DNA of 64,000 bases, taken from contig NZ_BCWP01000004.1 in NCBI RefSeq assembly GCF_001592265.1, forward strand, positions 94,352 through 158,351, given 5' to 3'. Every line of letters begins with the position of its first letter. The stretch's first letter is position 1. A program made the translations under genes and the position numbers. A model generated the notes under the pieces. It saw nothing but the letters and a program-made list of their open reading frames with translations, did no database searches and had not been told where the DNA came from. Origin of the DNA: Curvibacter delicatus NBRC 14919 (lineage in GTDB: Bacteria; Pseudomonadota; Gammaproteobacteria; Burkholderiales; Burkholderiaceae_C). Positions 36,575-45,394 of this stretch are shown here, one piece after another.

Positions 36575-36596
36575 TTAATAACCCGCGAGTCATTAA
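36575..36596. promoter_or_regulatory. TetR-type operator
   Basis: TTAATAACCCG and CGAGTCATTAA form a 22 bp inverted repeat with 9 of 11 arm positions matching. It ends 4 bp before the tetR start at 36601. This is the expected place and shape for autoregulation and control of the efflux operon. Confidence 0.75.
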
Positions 36597-36600
36597 ACCG

Positions 36601-37302
36601 ATGTCACCGATTTCCAAGTTCATCTGCGAGACGCATGCCAAGGTGCACGCCAAGCGCGAACGCCGCAAGGAAGCCCGTCCGGGCGAACTGCTGGCGGCCG
36701 CCTTGGAGCTGTTCGTGGAAAAAGGCTTTGCCGCCACCAAGTCGGAAGAGGTGGCACGCCGTGCCGGCGTCTCCAAGGGCACGCTGTTCCTCTACTTCGC
36801 CAGCAAGGAAGAGCTGTTCAAGGCCGTCATCCGCGAGAACATTGCCGGCCGCTTCCCGGAGTGGAATGCCGAGTTCGATGCCTACACCGGCAGCACGGCC
36901 GATCTGCTGCGCTACACCATGACCATCTGGTGGCAACGCCTGGGCGCCACCAAGGCCGGCGGCATCACCAAACTGATGATGAGCGAGGCCAGCAATTTTC
37001 CCGAGGTGGCCGCCTACTACCAGAAGGAAGTGATCGAACCCGGCCATGCACTGGTCCGGCGCATCCTGCAGCGCGGCATCGACCGCGGTGAGTTCCGGTC
37101 GATCGACCTGAAATACGGCGTCTACAGCGTGCTGGCGCCGATGATTTTTCTGCTGACCTGGGAGCACTCGCTCGGCGCCTGCGCCGGCTGCGACGAGACC
37201 CTGGACCCCGAGAAATACCTGGCGGCCCAGGTGGAAACCATCCTGCATGGCCTGTGCAAATCCGACACACCTCCCCCGCCTGAACACAAGAAAGACCGCT
37301 GA
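36601..37302 (+). CDS. TetR/AcrR family repressor of the RND operon
   Basis: A 233-residue regulator. The N-terminal helix-turn-helix is in KSEEVARRAGVSKGTLFLYFASKEELFKAVI. The C-terminal ligand domain is longer than average and ends in a Cys/Asp-rich stretch (GACAGCDETLDPEKY). The start at 36601 directly follows the palindrome at 36575-36596. The adaptor gene starts 2 bp after the stop, so this is a single regulator-adaptor-pump operon. In such systems the regulator represses its own operon until the pump substrate binds. Confidence 0.92.
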   Translation: MSPISKFICETHAKVHAKRERRKEARPGELLAAALELFVEKGFAATKSEEVARRAGVSKGTLFLYFASKEELFKAVIRENIAGRFPEWNAEFDAYTGSTADLLRYTMTIWWQRLGATKAGGITKLMMSEASNFPEVAAYYQKEVIEPGHALVRRILQRGIDRGEFRSIDLKYGVYSVLAPMIFLLTWEHSLGACAGCDETLDPEKYLAAQVETILHGLCKSDTPPPPEHKKDR

Positions 37303-37304
37303 GC

Positions 37305-38477
37305 ATGAAACGCTGGATCAAATGGGGCCTGATGGCGCTGGTACTTGCCTTGCTGGCCATCGGCATCCTGCGTGCGCTGTCGGCGCGCAAGACCCAGCAA
37401 GCCGCACTCGCCACGGCGCAGGGTGCGCAAACCGTGGTGGAGCTGGCCGCCAGCGATGTGCTGCCGGTCAAGTCGCAGGAGCTGATGCGCGGCCTGCCGG
37501 TGTCCGGCACGCTCAAGGCCGTGAACGCGGCCTTCGTCAAGGCACGCGTGGCGGGCGAGCTGCAGGAACTCAAGGTACGCGAAGGTGACAGTGTGCGGGC
37601 CGGCCAGCTGATTGGCCGAATCGACCCGGCCGAATACGATGCCCGGCTGCGCCAGGCGCAGCAGCAGGCCGACGCCGCGCAAGCACAGATCGACATCTCG
37701 CAGCGCCAGTACGACAACAACAAGGCCCTGGTGGACCAGGGTTTCATCTCCAAGACCGCGCTCGACACCTCGCTGGCCAACCTCAACGGCGCGCGCGCCA
37801 GCCACCTGGCGGCAGTGGCCGCCGCCGATGTGGCGCGCAAGAGCGCAAGCGACACCCGGTTGCAGGCCCCGATCAGCGGCCAGATTTCGCAGCGCCTGGC
37901 GCAACCGGGCGAGCGTGTGGCCGTGGATGCACGCATCGTGGAGATCGTGGACGTCTCGCGGCTGGAAATCGAGGCCACCTTGAGCGCAGCCGATTCGCTG
38001 GACGTGCGGATCGGCCAGGAAGCCCAGCTGCAGATTGAAGGCAGCCCCCAGCCGGTGACCGCGCGCGTGGTGCGCATCAACCCCAGCACCCAGGCCGGCA
38101 GCCGCAGCGTGCTGGTCTACCTCGGCCTGGCCTCGACCGACGGCCTGCGCCAGGGCCTGTTTGCCCAAGGCACGCTCGGCACCGCCAAGCTGACCGCGTT
38201 GGCCGTGCCGGTGAGCGCCGTGCGCACCGACAAGCCAGCGCCCTATGTGCAGCTGGTGGACCAGCAGCAGGTGAAACACCAGACCGTCACCCTGGGCGAA
38301 CGCGGCGAGGCCGGCGGCGGCCAGCCCATGGTGGCCGTGACAGGCGTGGCCGAGAACAGCGTGGTGCTGGCCGGCACCATTGGCACACTGCGCGAAGGCA
38401 CGCGGGTGAAGTTCACGGCACCAGCTGCCCCGCCCGCGGCCGCCACGCCTGCAGCACCCGCTTCGCAGGCACGCTAA
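37305..38477 (+). CDS. RND efflux periplasmic adaptor subunit
   Basis: A 390-residue membrane-fusion protein. One N-terminal hydrophobic anchor (WGLMALVLALLAIGIL) without a lipobox is followed by the lipoyl/barrel-sandwich part (PVSGTLKAVNAAFVKARVAGELQELKVREGDSVRAGQLIGRID). A coiled-coil hairpin (residues about 105-165) and the barrel domains (RLQAPISGQISQRLAQPGERVA) come next. The C-terminus is Ala/Pro-rich. It pairs with the pump gene 3 bp downstream. No outer-membrane channel is in the operon; the TolC-like gene at 42752 is the nearest candidate. Confidence 0.93.
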   Translation: MKRWIKWGLMALVLALLAIGILRALSARKTQQAALATAQGAQTVVELAASDVLPVKSQELMRGLPVSGTLKAVNAAFVKARVAGELQELKVREGDSVRAGQLIGRIDPAEYDARLRQAQQQADAAQAQIDISQRQYDNNKALVDQGFISKTALDTSLANLNGARASHLAAVAAADVARKSASDTRLQAPISGQISQRLAQPGERVAVDARIVEIVDVSRLEIEATLSAADSLDVRIGQEAQLQIEGSPQPVTARVVRINPSTQAGSRSVLVYLGLASTDGLRQGLFAQGTLGTAKLTALAVPVSAVRTDKPAPYVQLVDQQQVKHQTVTLGERGEAGGGQPMVAVTGVAENSVVLAGTIGTLREGTRVKFTAPAAPPAAATPAAPASQAR

Positions 38478-38480
38478 GCC

Positions 38481-41400
38481 ATGTGGTTCACCCGCGTCAG
38501 CCTGAAGAACCCGGTCTTCGCCACCATGGTGATGCTGGCCTTTGTCGTGCTGGGCCTGTTCTCTTACCAGCGCCTGCAGGTGGACCAGTTCCCCAACGTC
38601 GACTTCCCCGTGGTGGTGGTCACCACCGAATACCCGGGTGCCTCGCCCGAGATCGTGGAGAGCGAGGTCAGCAAGAAGATCGAGGAAGGTGTCAACTCGA
38701 TCGCCGGCATCAATGCCCTGACTTCGCGCAGCTACGAAGGCCAGTCGGTGGTGATCATCGAATTCCAGCTGCACATTGACGGCCGCAAGGCGGCCGAGGA
38801 TGTGCGCGAAAAGGTGGCCTCGATCCGGCCCAACCTGCGCACGGAGGTCAAGGAGCCGCGCGTGCTGCGTTTCGACCCGGCCAACCGCGCCATCTGGTCG
38901 CTGGCGGTGCTGCCGGAGACCAGCCAGGGCAAGCAGCTGAGCGCGGTCGAACTGACCAACTGGGCCGACCAGGTGCTGAAAAAGCGGCTGGAGAACGTGC
39001 GCGGCGTCGGCTCGGTCACGCTGGTGGGCGCCACCAAACGCGAGATCAACATCTATCTCAAGCCCCAGGCGCTGGAGGCCTTCGGCATCACACCCGACCA
39101 GGTGGTGGCCGCGGTGAAGAGCGAAAACCAGGACCTGCCGCTGGGCGCCGTGCGCTCGCTGACGCAGGAGCTGATGGTGCAGGTTGATGCGCGCATGCAG
39201 CGGCCGGAAGACTTCAACCGCATCATCGTGACGCGCAAGGGCACGACACCGATCCGCCTGGGCCAGGTGGCCACGGTACAGGACGGCGCGCAGGAAATCG
39301 ACACCCTGGCGCTCTACAACGGCCAGCGCACGCTGCTGGCCTCGGTGCAGAAATCGCAGGATGAAAACACCATCGCCGTGATCGACGGCCTGACGCGCGC
39401 CGTGGCCGAACTGCAGAGCCAGTTGCCGCCCGGCGTGCGGCTGGAGCCCATTGCCGACGGCTCGCGCCCGATCCGTGTGGCAGTGGACAACGTGCGCCGC
39501 ACCCTGATCGAAGGCGCCATCCTCACCGTGCTGATCGTCTTCCTGTTCCTGAACTCATGGCGCTCGACCGTCATCACCGGTCTGACGCTGCCGATCGCGC
39601 TGATCGGCACCTTCCTGTTCATGCACCTGTTCGGCTTCACCATCAACATGATCACGCTGATGGCGCTCTCGCTGTGCGTGGGCCTGCTGATCGACGACGC
39701 CATCGTGGTGCGCGAGAACATCGTGCGCCACGTGCAGATGGGCAAGACACCCTACCAGGCCTCGCTCGACGGCACGCAGGAAATCGGGCTGGCGGTGCTG
39801 GCCACCACCTTCTCCATCGTCGCGGTGTTCCTGCCGATCGGCTTCATGGGCGGCATCATCGGCAAGTTCTTCCACGAGTTCGGCATCACCATCGTGGCCG
39901 CGGTGCTGATCTCGATGTTCGTCAGCTTCACGCTCGACCCCATGCTGTCTTCGGTCTGGCATGACCCCAGCATCGACACCCACGGCCAGCCGCACGAAGC
40001 GGTCACGTTGTACGACAAGACCATCGGCCGCGTCACCGGCTGGTTTGACCGCACCACCGAAAGCCTGGCCGAGGCCTACCAGGGCATCCTGCGCTGGTCG
40101 CTGGCGCACAAGCTGGCCACGCTGGGGTTGGCGCTCGCCGTGTTCATCACCAGCATCTTCATGGTGCCGCTGCTGGGCACCGAGTTCGTGCCAAAAGCCG
40201 ACTTCTCGGAAACCACGGTCAACTTCTACACACCGGTCGGCTCCTCGCTGGAGGTGACCGAGGCCAAGGCCCGCCAGGTGCAGGACATCATCCGTGAGTT
40301 TCCCGAGGTGCGCTACACCCTGGCCACGCTCAACACCGGCAATGCGCTCGGCAAGAACTACGCCAGCATCTACGTGCGGCTGGTGGACCGCAAGGAGCGC
40401 TCACGTAATGTGGACCTGATGTCGGCCGTACTGCGCGAGCGCCTGAAGCAGGTGCCCGGTATCACCGTCACGCATGCCGGCCTGCTGGACGCGGTCGGCG
40501 GGCAGAAGCAGATCGAGTTCTCGCTGCAGGGCCCTGACCTCAAGGAGCTGGAGCGCCTGACCGCGCTGGTGATGGAGAAGATCCGCGACATCCCGGGCCT
40601 GGTGGACCTGGACTCCAGCGCCAAACCCAACAAGCCGACCATCGAGGTCGACATCCAGCGCGACGCCGCCTCCGACCTCGGCCTCAACGTTAACCAGATC
40701 GCCAGCGCACTGCGCATCCTGGTGGCCGGCCAGACCGTGGGCAACTGGCGCGCCAGCGACGACCAGACCTACGACGTCAACGTGCGCCTGGCGCCCGATG
40801 CTCGCAACACGCTGGCCGACCTGGAGCGCCTGCCCTTCACGCTGGGCAGCAACACCGACGGCAGCTCGCGCGTGGTGCGCCTGAACCAGGTTGCCGCGCT
40901 GCACGAGAGCACCGGCTCCAACCAGATCAACCGGCGCGACCTGACGCGCGAGGTGGCGATCAACGGCAATGTCTACAACCGCTCCGGTGGCGAGGTGTCC
41001 AACGACATCCGCAAAGCACTGGACGGCATCAGCTTCCCGCCGGGTTACCGCTACTCGTTCAGCGGTTCAACCAAGAACATGGCCGAATCGTTCGGCTACG
41101 CTGTCTCGGCGCTGGCCATGGCCATCATCTTCATCTACATGATCCTGGCCAGCCAGTTCAAGAGCTTCTTCCAGCCGCTGGCGCTGATGACTTCGCTGCC
41201 GCTCACCCTCATCGGCGTGGTTCTGGCGCTGCTGATGTTCGGCTCCACGCTGTCGATGTTCTCCATCATCGGCGTCGTCATGCTGATGGGTCTGGTGACC
41301 AAGAACGCGATTCTGCTGGTGGACTTCGCCATCCGCGCCCGCGAAGAGGGCATGGAACGCGCCGACGCCCTGCTGATGGCCGCGCGCGTGCGGCTGCGCC

Positions 41401-41615
41401 CGATCCTGATGACCACCCTGGCCATGATCTTCGGCATGGTGCCGCTGGCCTTTGCCCTGACCGAGGGCTCCGAGCAGCGTGCCCCCATGGGCCAGGCGGT
41501 GATCGGCGGCGTCATCACCTCCTCGCTGCTGACGCTGGTGGTGGTGCCTGTGGTCTACTGCTACATGGATGATTTCAGTCAATGGTTGCGCCGACGCTGG
41601 GGCCCGAAACACTGA
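38481..41615 (+). CDS. RND efflux pump permease (HAE1 family, AcrB/MdtB-like)
   Basis: A 1044-residue inner-membrane pump with 12 helices and two large periplasmic loops. The proton relay is intact: the DD pair in ALSLCVGLLIDDAIVV of helix 4 and the Lys in LMGLVTKNAILLVDFA of helix 10. The N-terminus MWFTRVSLKNPVFATM and the IEFQLHIDGRKAAEDVREKVA region fit the hydrophobe/amphiphile exporter group. The substrate range is likely broad (drugs, detergents). It is the third gene of the tetR-adaptor-pump operon, 3 bp after the adaptor. The gap to the next gene is 53 bp. Confidence 0.95.
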   Translation: MWFTRVSLKNPVFATMVMLAFVVLGLFSYQRLQVDQFPNVDFPVVVVTTEYPGASPEIVESEVSKKIEEGVNSIAGINALTSRSYEGQSVVIIEFQLHIDGRKAAEDVREKVASIRPNLRTEVKEPRVLRFDPANRAIWSLAVLPETSQGKQLSAVELTNWADQVLKKRLENVRGVGSVTLVGATKREINIYLKPQALEAFGITPDQVVAAVKSENQDLPLGAVRSLTQELMVQVDARMQRPEDFNRIIVTRKGTTPIRLGQVATVQDGAQEIDTLALYNGQRTLLASVQKSQDENTIAVIDGLTRAVAELQSQLPPGVRLEPIADGSRPIRVAVDNVRRTLIEGAILTVLIVFLFLNSWRSTVITGLTLPIALIGTFLFMHLFGFTINMITLMALSLCVGLLIDDAIVVRENIVRHVQMGKTPYQASLDGTQEIGLAVLATTFSIVAVFLPIGFMGGIIGKFFHEFGITIVAAVLISMFVSFTLDPMLSSVWHDPSIDTHGQPHEAVTLYDKTIGRVTGWFDRTTESLAEAYQGILRWSLAHKLATLGLALAVFITSIFMVPLLGTEFVPKADFSETTVNFYTPVGSSLEVTEAKARQVQDIIREFPEVRYTLATLNTGNALGKNYASIYVRLVDRKERSRNVDLMSAVLRERLKQVPGITVTHAGLLDAVGGQKQIEFSLQGPDLKELERLTALVMEKIRDIPGLVDLDSSAKPNKPTIEVDIQRDAASDLGLNVNQIASALRILVAGQTVGNWRASDDQTYDVNVRLAPDARNTLADLERLPFTLGSNTDGSSRVVRLNQVAALHESTGSNQINRRDLTREVAINGNVYNRSGGEVSNDIRKALDGISFPPGYRYSFSGSTKNMAESFGYAVSALAMAIIFIYMILASQFKSFFQPLALMTSLPLTLIGVVLALLMFGSTLSMFSIIGVVMLMGLVTKNAILLVDFAIRAREEGMERADALLMAARVRLRPILMTTLAMIFGMVPLAFALTEGSEQRAPMGQAVIGGVITSSLLTLVVVPVVYCYMDDFSQWLRRRWGPKH

Positions 41616-41668
41616 GCGCCCGGTAAAATTTTCCAGGATGATTTAAAATACCCCATGGAGTATATGAA

Positions 41669-42346
41669 ATGAACGTCGAACAAGCCCGCTTCAACATGAT
41701 CGAGCAGCAGATCCGCCCCTGGAATGTGCTCGATGCCGAAGTCCTGGAACTGCTGTCAGTGGTCAAGCGCGAAGACTTCGTGCCGCCGGCGCACAAGGCG
41801 CTGGCTTTTGCCGACATGGAAATTCCGCTGCGCGGCACCAGCGAGGCCGCCTTGCAACTGGGCCAGTGCATGCTGGCGCCCAAGGTCGAAGCACGCATGC
41901 TGCAGGACCTGGCGATTGCGCCCACCGAGAAGGTGCTGGAAATCGGCGCCGGCTCCGGCTACATGGCCGCCCTGCTGGCCCAGCGCGCCCAGCGCGTCAT
42001 TTCGCTGGAGATCGAGCCTGAACTCGTGACGCTGGCACGCGCCAACCTGCAGAAGGCCGGCATCCTCAACGCCGAAGTGCGCCAGGGCGACGGCGCCAAG
42101 GGCGTGCCGGTGGAAGGCCCGTTCGATGTCATCGTGCTGAGCGGTTCGGTGGCCGAAGTGCCGCACAAGCTGCTGGAGCACCTCAAGCGCGGCGGCCGCC
42201 TGATGGCCATCGTGGGTGATCAGCCGGTGATGCGCGCCACCCTGATCACGCGCACCGGTGACGCCGAATACCGTACCACCCAAGCCTGGGACACGGTGGC
42301 ACCGCGCCTGCTGAATTTCCCGGAACACTCGCGTTTCAACTTCTGA
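41669..42346 (+). CDS. Protein-L-isoaspartate O-methyltransferase family protein
   Basis: A 225-residue SAM-dependent methyltransferase. Motif I is EKVLEIGAGSGYMAALLA, with motif post I SLEIEPEL and the FDVIVLSGSVAEVP region. It belongs to the Pcm/PIMT group, but with RFNMIEQQIRPWNVL at the start and without the classical THR motif in full, so its substrate may differ from isoaspartyl peptides. An AT-rich stretch (ATTTAAAATACC) lies before the start. It begins a run of three genes (rhodanese, TolC-like) that I associate with beta-proteobacteria. Confidence 0.88.
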   Translation: MNVEQARFNMIEQQIRPWNVLDAEVLELLSVVKREDFVPPAHKALAFADMEIPLRGTSEAALQLGQCMLAPKVEARMLQDLAIAPTEKVLEIGAGSGYMAALLAQRAQRVISLEIEPELVTLARANLQKAGILNAEVRQGDGAKGVPVEGPFDVIVLSGSVAEVPHKLLEHLKRGGRLMAIVGDQPVMRATLITRTGDAEYRTTQAWDTVAPRLLNFPEHSRFNF

Positions 42347-42370
42347 GGCGGCCATCGCAACCGTACGACC

Positions 42371-42712
42371 ATGATTGAACACATCCACCCTGGTGATCTC
42401 TCGGACTGGCTCGAGAAGATGAAAGTCCACGGCCAGCCCCTGGTGCTGGACGTGCGCGAGCCCTTCGAGCTGCAGCAGGCCAGCATCAAGGCCGACGGCT
42501 TTGAGCTGGTGCACATCCCCATGGGGGTGATTCCGCCGCGCCTGGGTGAGCTCGACCCGAGCCGGCCGGTGGCCTGCATGTGCCACCACGGCGGGCGCAG
42601 CATGCAGGTGGCGGCCTTTCTGGAAAACCGCGGCTTCAAGCATGTGGCCAACATCAGCGGCGGCATCAACGCCTGGTCGATGCAGGTCGACCCCAGCGTA
42701 CCGCGCTACTGA
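42371..42712 (+). CDS. Rhodanese-like domain protein
   Basis: A 113-residue single-domain rhodanese. The active loop is MCHHGGRSMQVA with the catalytic Cys that would carry a persulfide. The start is typical (LVLDVREPFELQQASIKADGF). It ends NISGGINAWSMQVDPSVPRY, as in GlpE/YgaP-type single domains. It is cytoplasmic. It lies between the pcm-like gene (24 bp) and the TolC-like gene (39 bp) on the same strand, so it is probably one operon. The role in sulfur transfer is inferred from the family. Confidence 0.92.
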   Translation: MIEHIHPGDLSDWLEKMKVHGQPLVLDVREPFELQQASIKADGFELVHIPMGVIPPRLGELDPSRPVACMCHHGGRSMQVAAFLENRGFKHVANISGGINAWSMQVDPSVPRY

Positions 42713-42751
42713 GCCGAACGACACCTATCTCTGCGAGCCCAAAGGACGATC

Positions 42752-44086
42752 ATGAAAACCTTCCGCCTACTGCCTCTGACACTTGCTGTTGGCGCTGCCC
42801 TGGCCTTGCCCGCACAGGCCCAGAGCCTGCTCGACCTCTACGAGTCGGCACGCGGCTACGATGCAGCCTACCAGTCGGCCAAGGCCCAGTACGACGCCAA
42901 CCTGCACAAGGCCGATCAGGCCAAGGCCAACCTGCTGCCCACCATCGGCCTGTCGGCCTCGGCCTCCAACACCAGCCTGAATTACGAGACCGTCAACCCG
43001 GGTCCGATTCCTGCCAACCGCAGCTTCGACAACCAGAGCACCTCCGTCAGCCTGAGCCAGCCCCTGTACCGCCCGGCCAACCTGGCCAGCTACGAGCAGG
43101 GCAAGCGCCAGGCCGACTTGGCCGAAGCCCAATTGCGCGCCGCCGAGCAGGACCTGATCGTGCGCATCAGCCAGGCCTACTTTGACGTGCTCAATGCCCA
43201 GGACACGCTGGCCTTCGTCGGGGCGCAGAAAACCGCCGTGGCGGAGCAACTGGCTTCGGCCAAGCGCAACTTCGAGGTCGGCACCGCCACCATCACCGAC
43301 ACGCGCGAGGCACAGGCCCGCTACGACCTGGTGATTGCGCAGGAAATCGCCGCCGACAACGATCTGCGCGTCAAGAAACTCGCCCTCGACCAGCTGGTCG
43401 GCAAGACCGGCACCGCACCGAAACCGCTGGCTGCAGCCGAACTGCCGGCCCTGCTGCCCGCCGATGTCGGCGTCTGGGTCGAGCAGTCGCAAGACATCCA
43501 CCCCAGCATCAAGCAGGCCAGGATTGCGCTCGACGTGGCCAAGCTGGAAAGCGAAAAAGCCGTGGCGGGCCACAAGCCCACCCTGGACCTGACCGCCAGC
43601 TACAACCTCAACAGCAACGTGGGCGGCACCTCGCTGGCCACCACGTCCAGCCGGACCAACAGCTCGTCAGTCGGCGTGAGCTTCAACCTGCCGCTGTTCG
43701 CCGGTTTTGCCACGCAGAACCGCGTACGCGAAACCCTCTCGCTCGAAGAGAAAGCCCGGGCCGATCTGGAGAACTCCCAGCGCACGGTGGCACAGGGGAC
43801 ACGCGCCGCCTACTTCGGCGTGGTCTCCGGCCTGGGCCAGGTCAAGGCGCTGCAGGCCGCCGAGGCCTCCAGCCAGAGCGCGCTGGATGCCAACAAGCTG
43901 GGTTACCAGGTGGGTGTGCGCATCAACATCGACGTGCTGAACTCGCAAAGCCAGCTCTACCAGACCAAGCGTGACCTGGCCAAGGCCCGTTACGACGTGC
44001 TGGTCGGCGGCCTCAAGCTGCGTCAGGCCAGCGGCTCGCTCAAGGCCGACGACCTGCAGAGCGTCAACAACCTGCTAGCCAAGTAA
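42752..44086 (+). CDS. tolC: TolC family outer membrane channel
   Basis: A 444-residue outer-membrane factor. The signal peptide ends at about residue 23 (LALPAQAQS), followed by the TolC start SLLDLYESARGYDAAYQSAKAQYDANLHKADQAKANLLPT. Coiled-coil barrel repeats are seen twice. The typical ELYQTKRDLAKARYDVLVGGLKLRQASGSL equivalent is at the C-terminus. It is the probable outer-membrane partner of the RND pump at 38481 and of other exporters. It overlaps the end of the convergent waaA by 12 bp. Confidence 0.92.
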   Translation: MKTFRLLPLTLAVGAALALPAQAQSLLDLYESARGYDAAYQSAKAQYDANLHKADQAKANLLPTIGLSASASNTSLNYETVNPGPIPANRSFDNQSTSVSLSQPLYRPANLASYEQGKRQADLAEAQLRAAEQDLIVRISQAYFDVLNAQDTLAFVGAQKTAVAEQLASAKRNFEVGTATITDTREAQARYDLVIAQEIAADNDLRVKKLALDQLVGKTGTAPKPLAAAELPALLPADVGVWVEQSQDIHPSIKQARIALDVAKLESEKAVAGHKPTLDLTASYNLNSNVGGTSLATTSSRTNSSSVGVSFNLPLFAGFATQNRVRETLSLEEKARADLENSQRTVAQGTRAAYFGVVSGLGQVKALQAAEASSQSALDANKLGYQVGVRINIDVLNSQSQLYQTKRDLAKARYDVLVGGLKLRQASGSLKADDLQSVNNLLAK

Positions 44087-45394
44087 ACCCAGTATCGCGG
44101 CGACCGTTTGCTCGGTCGCGCCGCGGTGAGCCTGCGCAAATCGGCGGGCCGCCACCGCCATGTCGGTCCGACGCGCACCATCCGTCACCAGGCCGCAAGC
44201 GGCCACCACGGCCTCGCGCAAACTGGCGTGACGCGAGGCAGCACCGGCCGCTTGCGCCAGTTCGGCCGCTTCGCTGAAATTGAAGGTGTGCGGCCCCATC
44301 AGCACCGGGCAGGCACACGCCGCCGCCTCGATCAGGTTCTGCCCGCCCAAGGGCGCAAAGCTGCCACCCAGCAAGGCGGCATCGCTCAAGCCGTAGTACA
44401 GCGCCATCTCGCCCAGGGAGTCACCGAGCCAGACCGTCGACGGCTGGGCTGCGGCCGCTTGCGCGCCCCACGCGCTGCGGCGCGACACGGCGAACCCTTG
44501 CGACTCGATCAGCGCCGCCACCTCGTTGAAGCGCTGCGGGTGACGCGGCACGATCAGCCATTGCACGGCGCGAACCTGATTTGCTATCAAATCAGGAGCA
44601 ACTGGCGCAGATTCGACAGGCCCGGAGGGCTGAAAAGACTTCAAGACCTGCAGGAACTCCGCTTCCTCGCCCTCGCGCGAACTGGCGAACATGACCACCG
44701 GCCGGCCCAACTGGGCACGCCAGGCATGCCCCTGCGCCAGTTGTCCGGCGTTCGGCATCGCATCGAACTTGAGGTTGCCGAACACACCTTGCACCGGTGC
44801 ACCGAGAGTGGCAAACCGCGCCGCGTCATCCTGCGTCTGCGCCCACACCGCCGTCAGGCGGCGATAGGCCGGCCGAGACAGCCACGCCAGCCGCTGCGCC
44901 TGCCGCATCGACTTCTCGGAGAGGCGCGCATTGGCCAACACCAGCGGCACCTCGGCGCGTGCGCAGGCGGCCACCAGATTGGGCCAGACCTCGGTCTCCA
45001 TCAGGATGCCGATGCGCGGCCGGAAATGGGCCAGGAAGCGCTGCACCGCACCCGGCGTGTCCCACGGCAACCAAGCCTGCACATCACCCGCGCGCAGCAG
45101 CTGCTTGCCTTCGGCACGGCCGGTCGCCGTACCGTGCGTGAGCAAGAGGCGCATCTGCGGCAAGGCCTCGCGCAAACGTGCCAGCAGCACGGCGGCGGCA
45201 CGGGTTTCACCGAGCGAGACCGCATGCACCCAGATCGTCTGGCCGTCGGCCGGCAGCGGCGGCAGCGCGTAGTGGCCAAAGCGTTCGTCCACGGCATCCA
45301 GATAACCCGGCTCCTTCAGGCCACGGCGCGCGATCTTGCGCCGCAGCAGCGGTTGGGCCAGCCACGTGAAGCCAGAGTAGAGCCAACGCATCAT
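44075..45394 (-). CDS. waaA: 3-deoxy-D-manno-octulosonic acid (Kdo) transferase
   Basis: A 439-residue membrane-anchored glycosyltransferase that adds Kdo to lipid A precursor. The catalytic region reads GILMETEVWPNLVA, with the Glu base. The C-terminal donor site has VPRHPQRFNEVAALIE and GGSFAPLGGQNLIEAAACACPVLMGPHTFNF. The start ATG overlaps the waaC stop as ATGA. Residues about 253-272, between EGEEAEFLQVLK and the LIVPRHP strand, are an extra segment (SFQPSGPVESAPVAP) encoded by an interspersed repeat; from memory, E. coli WaaA has about 15 fewer residues there. It overlaps tolC by 12 bp. Confidence 0.93.
   Translation of the reverse strand: MMRWLYSGFTWLAQPLLRRKIARRGLKEPGYLDAVDERFGHYALPPLPADGQTIWVHAVSLGETRAAAVLLARLREALPQMRLLLTHGTATGRAEGKQLLRAGDVQAWLPWDTPGAVQRFLAHFRPRIGILMETEVWPNLVAACARAEVPLVLANARLSEKSMRQAQRLAWLSRPAYRRLTAVWAQTQDDAARFATLGAPVQGVFGNLKFDAMPNAGQLAQGHAWRAQLGRPVVMFASSREGEEAEFLQVLKSFQPSGPVESAPVAPDLIANQVRAVQWLIVPRHPQRFNEVAALIESQGFAVSRRSAWGAQAAAAQPSTVWLGDSLGEMALYYGLSDAALLGGSFAPLGGQNLIEAAACACPVLMGPHTFNFSEAAELAQAAGAASRHASLREAVVAACGLVTDGARRTDMAVAARRFAQAHRGATEQTVAAILGLLG
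44581..44638 (+). repeat. Two-hairpin interspersed repeat, copy E (inside waaA)
   Basis: TTGCT (44581-44585) pairs with AGCAA (44597-44601). The centre reads TGGCGCAG and the 3' part GGCCCGGAGGGCT. It is antisense to waaA, 58 bp, and keeps the frame open, giving an internal extension of the protein. It aligns well with copy F in waaC. Confidence 0.75.
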
